Shown: positions 6,286 through 12,173 of the stretch, piece by piece
Layout: every line of letters begins with the position of its first letter
Numbering within the stretch: the stretch's first letter is position 1
Assembly (NCBI GenBank): GCA_025462985.1
Contig: JAOAPP010000279.1
Span: forward strand, 1 to 12,173
DNA length: 12,173 nucleotides
DNA from: Bryobacterales bacterium
GTDB taxonomy: Bacteria; Acidobacteriota; Terriglobia; Bryobacterales; Bryobacteraceae
Reading direction: 5' to 3'
The notes under the pieces: model-generated
The model's input: only the letters and a program-made list of their open reading frames with translations
Database searches by the model: none
Told to the model about the DNA's origin: nothing
Made by a program: the position numbers and the translations under genes

Positions 6286-7340
6286 AGTTTCTTTTAAAGC
6301 CGGTAAAGCACCGGTATCAGAATTGGATGGACCAGTGGGAAAACGAACTGTGTTTCCGTTCCACAGATAGAATAGTTCGCCCCTTCGGATATGGAATCGA
6401 ATGGACCAAGGATTGGCCCTGCGCGCAAGACTTTCCGTTCGACGGTCATTCTCCCAGTCAGTACGTCGTTGAAGTTAACAGGCGCGCGATCGCCGACAGT
6501 GAGCGGTTCTTCGGCTACACCAAACCCGAAAGCTTCCGCCTCGATGACGATTGGCTCGAGTTTGAGTCGCCCGTACGCACACCTTACCCGGAGAATAACG
6601 TCGTCCGGGCGCGGTGGTATCCGGCTCGTACGGGTAATCGGAAGGCAGTAGTGGTGCTGCCTCACTGGAACTCGAAGTTGCCCCAGCACAATGCTTTATG
6701 CGCCGGGTTGCAGCGGCTAAACATTTCCGCTCTGCGCTTGAGCCTGCCCTACCATGACGCGCGCATGCCGGCGGGTTTGCACCGGGCCGATTACGCGGTC
6801 TCATCCAATATCTGCCGAACTATTGATGCCACGCGCCAGGCGGTGATTGACTCGCGCGCTTGTTTTGACTGGCTGGAACAACAGGGCTTTACGGATCTGG
6901 GCATCATCGGCACCAGCCTCGGCAGTTGCTACGCCTTCCTGGCGAGCGCGCATGATTCTCGCATCCGGGTCAACGTCTTTAATCACTGCTCCACTTACTT
7001 TGCCGATCCGGTCTGGGAAGGCTTATCCACGCGCCACATTCGCGAAAGCTTCGAAAACGAAATCGACCTGGAGACTCTTCGTAAGATGTGGTTATGCATT
7101 AGTCCGCCCAGCTACTGGGATCACTTCACTGCAAAGAAGAACCATTCCAAGTTCATTTACACGCGCTTCGACACGACTTTCCCAGTGCACCTCTCCCGAG
7201 AAGTGATCCGAGGGGCCCGCCGCTATAAGTGGAAGCACGATGTAAGGGAGCTTCCGTGCGGACACTACACAATGGGCGAGTTCCCATTCAAGTACATCAC
7301 CGGATACGAGATCTGCTCCTTCCTCAAGCGCAATCTATGA
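6282..7340 (+). CDS. Alpha/beta hydrolase, ABHD18 (DUF2048)-like
   Basis: This 352-residue protein has no signal peptide and no transmembrane segment that I can see. The core has the alpha/beta hydrolase order: AVVVLPHWN (122-130, oxyanion-hole strand-turn), the nucleophile elbow GTSLG with S212 (210-214), D297 in YTRFDTTF as the likely acid, and H328 in PCGHYTMGEFPF as the likely base. The long region before the core (about 1-100, with several Trp, Phe and Arg) and the pattern PHWN...GTSLG...PCGHY resemble eukaryotic ABHD18, family DUF2048; this is recognised from memory, not from a search. It is likely a cytoplasmic or membrane-associated lipase/esterase. Its start overlaps the SGNH hydrolase stop (ATGA), so the two serine hydrolases are probably made together, one exported and one not. 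The substrate is unknown; a lipid or an envelope ester is the obvious guess. Confidence 0.82.
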   Translation: MKFLLKPVKHRYQNWMDQWENELCFRSTDRIVRPFGYGIEWTKDWPCAQDFPFDGHSPSQYVVEVNRRAIADSERFFGYTKPESFRLDDDWLEFESPVRTPYPENNVVRARWYPARTGNRKAVVVLPHWNSKLPQHNALCAGLQRLNISALRLSLPYHDARMPAGLHRADYAVSSNICRTIDATRQAVIDSRACFDWLEQQGFTDLGIIGTSLGSCYAFLASAHDSRIRVNVFNHCSTYFADPVWEGLSTRHIRESFENEIDLETLRKMWLCISPPSYWDHFTAKKNHSKFIYTRFDTTFPVHLSREVIRGARRYKWKHDVRELPCGHYTMGEFPFKYITGYEICSFLKRNL

Positions 7341-7460
7341 CATGGCTATGCTGAAGAAGTTAAGGTCTTAGATAATTTGTTTCCATACGGCGCAAAAGTT
7401 CTGATTTCTGCATCGAACGCATGTGGAACCCGCGCCTATGCTGTTGCCTCTTGCGAACAC

Positions 7461-8963
7461 ATGATGAGTGAAATCAGATCGCTGATAATTCCTCCTTTAC
7501 TTTCCGCAGGTTTGATGCTGGCCGCAGGAGGAGTCGCATTTGGTCAGACCGGAGGTTCAAGCGCTGCACCGAGCGGGGCAGGACAGACCCCAGGACAGAG
7601 TTCGACGGCTGTTCAGGTGACGCCGCCTGCCGAAACCGGCGATCCAACGTTTCGTGGAAGCGTGCCGCAGGGTACGGCTACGCCGAATCCAATCCCGCTC
7701 AGCCTCGGCGACGCGATCGACCGTGGACTCAAGGCCAATTTGGGATTGTTGACCAGTGAACAGTCAAGCTTGCAGGTGAGAGCGCAGCGATATCGCGCAT
7801 TGAGCGCTCTCCTCCCCAGTGTCACCGGGCAGGCGGGTGAAACAGTTCAGCAGCTTAACTTGCAGGCCGTTGGCTTTCTCTTCTCGTTCCCGGGATTTTC
7901 GATTCCCGCTATCGTCGGCCCATACTCGTACCAATCGGCGACCGCAAATGCGACTGTTCCGCTTTTCAACTGGAGCTCTATCAGCAACTTCAGAGCATCA
8001 CGCGAAGAACAGAAGGCGGCCGTGCTCTCGATAAAGAATGCGCGCGATCTGGTTACGCAGGCCGTGGGAACTGCCTACCTGCAGATTATTGCAGACGCCT
8101 CCCGCGTGGCGGCGACACGCGCTGAGATCGAAGCGGACAATGCCGTCTATCTCAATGCCCTACACCGGCACGATGCGGGAACCGCGATTGGGATTGATGT
8201 TCTTCGCTCGCAAGTGCAACTCAAACAGCGGCAACAATCGCTCGTAGCGCAGAGCAACCAACTTGATAAGGACAAGTTATCGCTCGCTAGAATCATCGGG
8301 CTTCCCATTGGACAGGATTTTACGGTCGCTGATCCGACGGCATCCGTTCCACTTGCGGCCTTGTCATTGAAAGATGCTTTAGCAAAGGCATACGACAACC
8401 GGCCCGACTTCCAGGCTGCCAAGGCTCGCGTGACGGCGGCACAGTTTTCGCTCAGCGCTGCGAAAGCAGAGCGGTATCCGACTCTCCAGGCCGAAGGTTT
8501 CTATGGCGATGAAGGCTTGCACGCGTTCTCGAACTCGCACGGAGTATTTCAGATGACTGGGTCCGTCCAGTTCAACATCTTCGATGGCGGCCGGATCAGA
8601 GCCGACGTGCTGGAGAACTCCGCCGAACTGCGCAACCGCCGCAACGAGATGGAGAATTTGCGCGGACAGATCGACTACGAGGTGCGGAGTGCGCTCCTCG
8701 ATCTGAAGTCCGCGGCCGATCAAGTGGATGTCGCCAAGAGCAATGTTCAGCTCGCTAGCGATTCGCTGAGACAGGCCCGCGACCGCTTCACTGCGGGTGT
8801 CACGAATACAGTCGAGGTTGTTCAGGCGCAACAGATCGTCGCGGATGCAGACGAGAGCCTCATCTCGGCACAGTTTCAGTACAACGTTGCGAAGGTCTCG
8901 CTGGCTCGCTCGCTCGGTCTCGCTGAACGAAGCCTGAAAGCGTACTTCAATCAGCAGCCGTGA
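7461..8963 (+). CDS. TolC-family outer membrane efflux protein
   Basis: This protein of 500 residues has a signal peptide (hydrophobic about 8-27, likely cleavage near AFGQ), then a flexible Gly/Ser/Thr/Pro-rich stretch (about 30-78). Two TolC-type repeats follow. The first starts at LSLGDAIDRGLKANLGLL (80-97) and includes PLFNW (167-171), RHDAGTAIGIDVLRSQVQL (236-254) and RIIGLP (277-282). The second starts at LSLKDALAKAYDNRPDF (301-317) and includes FNIFDGGRIRAD (371-382), DRFTAGVTNTVEVVQAQQ (441-458) and RSLGL (483-487). Long amphipathic helices lie between. Such proteins trimerise into outer-membrane/periplasmic channels for efflux pumps or type I secretion; the inner-membrane partner and adaptor are not here. 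ATG 7461 (or 7464) gives a normal signal peptide; an in-frame TTG at 7377 would put 28 odd residues before it. The 120 bp upstream (7341-7460) show no clear promoter or terminator. The stop overlaps the peptidase start. Confidence 0.95.
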   Translation: MMSEIRSLIIPPLLSAGLMLAAGGVAFGQTGGSSAAPSGAGQTPGQSSTAVQVTPPAETGDPTFRGSVPQGTATPNPIPLSLGDAIDRGLKANLGLLTSEQSSLQVRAQRYRALSALLPSVTGQAGETVQQLNLQAVGFLFSFPGFSIPAIVGPYSYQSATANATVPLFNWSSISNFRASREEQKAAVLSIKNARDLVTQAVGTAYLQIIADASRVAATRAEIEADNAVYLNALHRHDAGTAIGIDVLRSQVQLKQRQQSLVAQSNQLDKDKLSLARIIGLPIGQDFTVADPTASVPLAALSLKDALAKAYDNRPDFQAAKARVTAAQFSLSAAKAERYPTLQAEGFYGDEGLHAFSNSHGVFQMTGSVQFNIFDGGRIRADVLENSAELRNRRNEMENLRGQIDYEVRSALLDLKSAADQVDVAKSNVQLASDSLRQARDRFTAGVTNTVEVVQAQQIVADADESLISAQFQYNVAKVSLARSLGLAERSLKAYFNQQP

Positions 8964-10717
8964 ACTCTGGGCGAGATGTTCACTCTTTTTCAGAGCCGTG
9001 GCGGGTCCGCGTTGTTCACTGTTCGCTCGAACTCGACGTTGACTTTGAATCGCGTCAATTGCGTGGCACGGCCCTGCTCACTTTGGAACGGTTGGATCCT
9101 GCCGCTCCAGTGGTTCTTGATACACGCGATCTGAACATTCAAGAGGTGACGGCCGGGGAGCCGCTGACGTTCGCACTCGGGCCGCGAGATCCCATTCTCG
9201 GAGCCCGCCTCAGTATTGACCTTTCTGCAGGGACTGACTCGGTGCTCATACGCTACTCGACCAGTCCCAAGGCCAGCGGCTTGCAGTGGCTCGAACCGCA
9301 TCAGACCGCGGGCAAAGAGCATCCGTTCCTGTTCAGCCAAAGCCAATCCATACACGCTCGCAGCTGGATGCCGATTCAGGACTCTCCCGGCGTCCGCGTC
9401 ACGTACGACGCTCGAATCAAGGCTCCCAGCGAACTGCGGGCCATCATGAGTGCTCAACGGGATCCGGCCGACGAGAACAGCTTCAAAATGGATCTGCCGA
9501 TCCCCGCCTATCTGATTGCGCTGGCTGTCGGAGCACTGGAGTACGCGCCCCTTGGACCGCGAACCGGCATTTATGCTGAGGCTTGCGTGCTTCCCTCCGC
9601 ACTCCGTGAATTTGCCGATACCGAGAAGCTGGTAGAAACGGTGGAAAGTCTGTACGGACCCTACCGGTGGGGACGCTATGAGTTGCTGATTCTGCCTCCG
9701 AGCTTTCCTTTCGGAGGAATGGAGAATCCCATTGTTACGTTCGTGACGCCGACCGTCATAGCCGGAGACAAAAGCCTGGTCAGCCTCATTTCTCACGAAC
9801 TGGCACACTCCTGGTCAGGCAATCTCGTGACCAATGCCACCTGGCGCGATTTCTGGCTGAACGAAGGCTTCACGACTTACATTGAGAATCGCATTCAGGA
9901 GGAGGTTTACGGTCGCGAGCAGGCGCTGATGGAACAAGTTCTCGACCGGCGGGAATTGGACCGCGAAATTGCGGAGTTCGGGGAACGCGATCAGATCCTC
10001 CACATCGATCTCGCGGGTCGCGATCCGGACGAGGGATGCACTCGCATCCCCTACATCAAGGGCGCGCTGCTGCTTCGTCAGATGGAAATGGTGTTTGGGC
10101 GGCCCGCTTTCGACCACTTTCTTGGGTCCTATTTCGAACACTTCGCGTTCAGCAGCATCACCACCGCCGAGGCGCTTGAATACATCAGGCGAGAACTCTT
10201 GGATCGCTATCCGAACGAATCGCGGGCCATTTCTTTGCACGAGTGGGTATTTGAGCCTGACCTGCCGGCTTGCGCGCCACGGGCGAGATCGGAAGCATTG
10301 GAGAAGGTGGCTGATGGACCGGACCATGCCGCAGGCTGGAACACTCAGCAGTGGCTTGAGTACCTGCAGACTTTGAAGCGGCCAGTTGGGTGGGAGCAGA
10401 TGAAACAGCTGGATGATAGATTTCATCTCACCCGAACGGGCAACTACGAAATTCTGGCCGAGTGGCTGCTGATGGCAATAGAAAGCGGCTATGAGCCGGC
10501 GGATGAGCGTTTGCACGAATTTCTACTGAGCGTTGGGAGGATGAAGTATCTGCGTCCTCTCTATGCCCAACTAAAGAAATCCCCCGGCGGGCGGGAGAAG
10601 GCGCTCGTTCTCTATCGAGAGGCAAAGCCGCTTTACCATCCCATTGCCCAAACAGCGATCGAACGGCTGTTATTTCTCGAGCAGGAAGTTCCCGGCGAAC
10701 AGCGCATCGATCCCTGA
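8960..10717 (+). CDS. M1-family metallo-aminopeptidase, leukotriene A4 hydrolase-like
   Basis: This 585-residue zinc aminopeptidase has the M1 layout: an N-terminal beta domain (about 12-195), a thermolysin-like catalytic domain (about 195-430) and an alpha-helical C-terminal domain (about 455-575). It shows the exopeptidase motif GGMEN (252-256), the zinc motif HELAH (H279, E280, H283) and the third ligand E302 in NEGF, 18 residues after H283. IPYIKG (Y365) corresponds to the transition-state Tyr383 of human LTA4H. GRMKYLRPL (R528, K530) corresponds to its Arg563/Lys565 substrate-carboxylate site. This places it with the LTA4H/RNPEP-like branch. It should trim N-terminal residues from peptides; no signal peptide is seen, so it is probably cytoplasmic. 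The GTG start overlaps the TolC stop (GTGA), and the HSFSEPWRVRV segment soon after it fits family N termini. Its last 48 bp overlap the convergent carbamoyltransferase gene. Confidence 0.93.
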   Translation: MNSGRDVHSFSEPWRVRVVHCSLELDVDFESRQLRGTALLTLERLDPAAPVVLDTRDLNIQEVTAGEPLTFALGPRDPILGARLSIDLSAGTDSVLIRYSTSPKASGLQWLEPHQTAGKEHPFLFSQSQSIHARSWMPIQDSPGVRVTYDARIKAPSELRAIMSAQRDPADENSFKMDLPIPAYLIALAVGALEYAPLGPRTGIYAEACVLPSALREFADTEKLVETVESLYGPYRWGRYELLILPPSFPFGGMENPIVTFVTPTVIAGDKSLVSLISHELAHSWSGNLVTNATWRDFWLNEGFTTYIENRIQEEVYGREQALMEQVLDRRELDREIAEFGERDQILHIDLAGRDPDEGCTRIPYIKGALLLRQMEMVFGRPAFDHFLGSYFEHFAFSSITTAEALEYIRRELLDRYPNESRAISLHEWVFEPDLPACAPRARSEALEKVADGPDHAAGWNTQQWLEYLQTLKRPVGWEQMKQLDDRFHLTRTGNYEILAEWLLMAIESGYEPADERLHEFLLSVGRMKYLRPLYAQLKKSPGGREKALVLYREAKPLYHPIAQTAIERLLFLEQEVPGEQRIDP

Positions 10718-12173
10718 CGAATAATAGCTGCGAACAGCATCCCGGGGGGTACACACCAGCGGATCTCCGAAGAGATTGAAGCTGGTATTGTAGAGCACGG
10801 GAAGTCCCGTGGATTCGCCGGCGGCCACGAGCAATGCATGATAGAGCGGGTTCTCCACTTTGCTCACCACATGCACGCGGATCAAGTCATCGCCCAGGAT
10901 CGCAGCTCCGAACGTTTCTCGATGCTCCGTTTTCACCGTCCCGACCGTGGCCAGGAACGCAGCATTTGAGCCAACGTCGAAATAGCGGGACGCGACCTCT
11001 TCCGGTACAGAAGCGGCAAACTTCCGGAAACTCTCGCGATGTTTGATAAAGACGTTCAGATTCTCAGTGGAGTACGGATTGAGCGGAGAGGCCAGAATGC
11101 TCCTGTTGCCGAGCGCACGCGGACCGAATTCCATGCGGCCCTGCATCCAGGCGACAATCTTGTGTTCATTCAGAGCCGAGACCGCTTGGCCGATCAACTC
11201 GCCCTCAGTAGGGAGAAAACGGAACCGCAGCTTGCAGTTCTCTACTACCTGCTTGATTTCGGCCGGCGAATACTCAGAACCAAGGCATAGCGTGCTGAAC
11301 GGAATTCGCTGTTCTTGTCCGAAGAAGTTGTGGTGGGCATAGAGCGCGGCGCCCAGGCTAGTTCCGGCATTGCCCGAGGCGGGCTGCACAAAAACGTGGG
11401 GGTAGGTGTGCTCCAGCGTGCGAACCAGCAGCGCGTTCAAAGCTACTCCGCCGGCAATGCAGACATAATCCGACCGGCCCAGCATGGCAATAACCGACTC
11501 AGTGACCGCCAGTTGGAGACTGGCCGCGATGTCGGCTTTGCCGCTCAACGAGAGCTCATCCCCGGCCTGCAATCCAAGAGCTTCGAAGAAGCGATGGCTG
11601 AACCCTCCGCTGGTCAGTTGGTCGGGGTCAAAGAAAATCCGGTTGACCTGCGGCCATTCGGGATCGCGCCCGTGCAGGATGCCTCGAAACAGCTGAAGGT
11701 GCTTTGGCACGCCGCCGCACGAGAGCCATTGCACTTTGTGCTCGTCGGCCCTGGGCTCAAATCCCAGCAGCTCTGTCACGCGATTGAAGAGGTCGCCCAA
11801 TGAATCCGGAAAGTAGAGCTCGCGGACAGATGTCAGGTGCCTGCCTTGCCCCCGAAACAGCACACCCGAACGGAAGTCGCCCGCCCGGTCAACACTCAGC
11901 ACAGATGCGTTCTCGAAGGGCGATGCGTAATAAGCCGAAGCGGCGTGTGCCTGGTGGTGTTCAACTACGATGATCTCGCTCTTCGGAAAGCGCGCGCGCA
12001 ATTGCAGATGCGCCGTGCTTTCTGCCCCGGTCGCGAAGGGTCTGGCAACCGCGATGCATTCGATGTCGTTCACACAGATGCCGGCAACCTGCATGTCGAG
12101 CGACAGCGCCTCTTCGGGATATGCCCCCGGCCTGTCCTGCCGTGACACTTTCGATTGCTCGATTGCGGCAGCG
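10670..12173 (-). CDS. Carbamoyltransferase, NodU/CmcH family, N terminus missing at window edge
   Basis: The frame is open through the right edge; the codons before the GTG at 12148 still match the family (an A-I-E-x-S-K-like segment), so only about 30 N-terminal residues are missing. Numbering from that GTG, the Kae1-like domain has the metal motif HHQAHAASAY (64-73), SVDRAGDF (85-92), PDSLGDLFNRVTELLGF (114-130), DEHKV (135-139) and AGGVALNALL (232-241). The C-terminal domain has WMQGRMEFGPRALGNRSILA (334-353), NPLYHALL (433-440) and NTSFNLFGDP (454-463), ending DALFAGNFLLEK. These enzymes use carbamoyl phosphate and ATP to carbamoylate hydroxyl groups of sugars, antibiotics or other metabolites. 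The target here is unknown: no glycosyltransferase or antibiotic gene adjoins it, and the upstream neighbours lie outside the window. Most relatives I recall have DG where this has D87-R88, so it may belong to a divergent subgroup. Confidence 0.93.
   Translation of the reverse strand, partial: AAAIEQSKVSRQDRPGAYPEEALSLDMQVAGICVNDIECIAVARPFATGAESTAHLQLRARFPKSEIIVVEHHQAHAASAYYASPFENASVLSVDRAGDFRSGVLFRGQGRHLTSVRELYFPDSLGDLFNRVTELLGFEPRADEHKVQWLSCGGVPKHLQLFRGILHGRDPEWPQVNRIFFDPDQLTSGGFSHRFFEALGLQAGDELSLSGKADIAASLQLAVTESVIAMLGRSDYVCIAGGVALNALLVRTLEHTYPHVFVQPASGNAGTSLGAALYAHHNFFGQEQRIPFSTLCLGSEYSPAEIKQVVENCKLRFRFLPTEGELIGQAVSALNEHKIVAWMQGRMEFGPRALGNRSILASPLNPYSTENLNVFIKHRESFRKFAASVPEEVASRYFDVGSNAAFLATVGTVKTEHRETFGAAILGDDLIRVHVVSKVENPLYHALLVAAGESTGLPVLYNTSFNLFGDPLVCTPRDAVRSYYSSGIDALFAGNFLLEK

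Noticed and set aside
7377..7460. Earlier TTG start for the TolC-family protein
   Set aside because: It would place 28 residues, with two Cys and little hydrophobic character, before a typical signal peptide that begins at ATG 7461 or 7464.
8990..9808. Long minus-strand open frame of about 270 codons inside the M1 peptidase gene
   Set aside because: The plus strand carries a fully conserved M1 peptidase with HELAH and GGMEN. The antisense product has no recognisable domain, as expected for a shadow frame in GC-rich DNA.
9815..10516. Minus-strand open frame of about 230 codons inside the M1 peptidase gene
   Set aside because: It lies opposite conserved peptidase sequence, including the RMKYLRPL region, and shows no domain features.
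1..12173. A defence island, mobile element or biosynthetic cluster spanning the window
   Set aside because: No transposase, integrase, terminal repeats, CRISPR repeats, toxin-antitoxin pair or co-directional biosynthetic genes are seen. The HNH gene and the carbamoyltransferase stand alone among ordinary enzymes.

Overview
This is a 12.2 kb chromosomal stretch from a GC-rich bacterium. It is gene-dense, with short intergenic gaps, few Shine-Dalgarno sequences and several non-ATG starts. The gene set fits an Acidobacteriota genome: a secreted DinB-fold protein, a short PadR-type regulator, a ZRANB3-like HNH protein, an SGNH hydrolase with a signal peptide, a TolC-family channel with a Gly/Ser/Pro/Thr-rich leader, and a leukotriene-A4-hydrolase-like M1 peptidase. 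That placement is inference from protein style only; no rRNA, tRNA or other marker is present. I see no mobile element, CRISPR array, prophage or integration scar.

Layout, left to right. (1) The 3' part of a D-serine dehydratase / D-threonine aldolase family enzyme (+) meets a secreted DinB-like protein (-) tail to tail. (2) Divergent from DinB, a small HNH nuclease (+) is followed 7 bp later by an NADPH-type aldo/keto reductase (+). (3) A gap of about 280 bp holds an imperfect hairpin and a doubtful small minus-strand ORF. (4) A PadR-like repressor (+) meets an exopolyphosphatase (Ppx/GppA fold plus a C-terminal HD domain, -) with one base between the stops. (5) Divergent from ppx are an SGNH/GDSL hydrolase (+) and an ABHD18-like alpha/beta hydrolase (+), overlapping by ATGA. 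After 120 bp come a TolC-family outer-membrane protein (+) and an M1 aminopeptidase (+), overlapping by GTGA. (6) An N-terminally cut NodU/CmcH-type carbamoyltransferase (-) converges on the peptidase and overlaps its last 48 bp.

Most genes look like independent housekeeping or accessory enzymes rather than parts of one pathway. Two pairs are tied together by 4-bp start/stop overlaps: SGNH + ABHD18-like, and TolC + M1. These are the best candidates for shared function. I do not see convincing evidence for a new multi-gene system. The points most worth following up are the ABHD18-like/SGNH pair, the free-standing ZRANB3-type HNH protein, the apparently intact HD metal site in the exopolyphosphatase, possible leaderless promoters, and the fact that all three tail-to-tail junctions leave almost no room for terminators.
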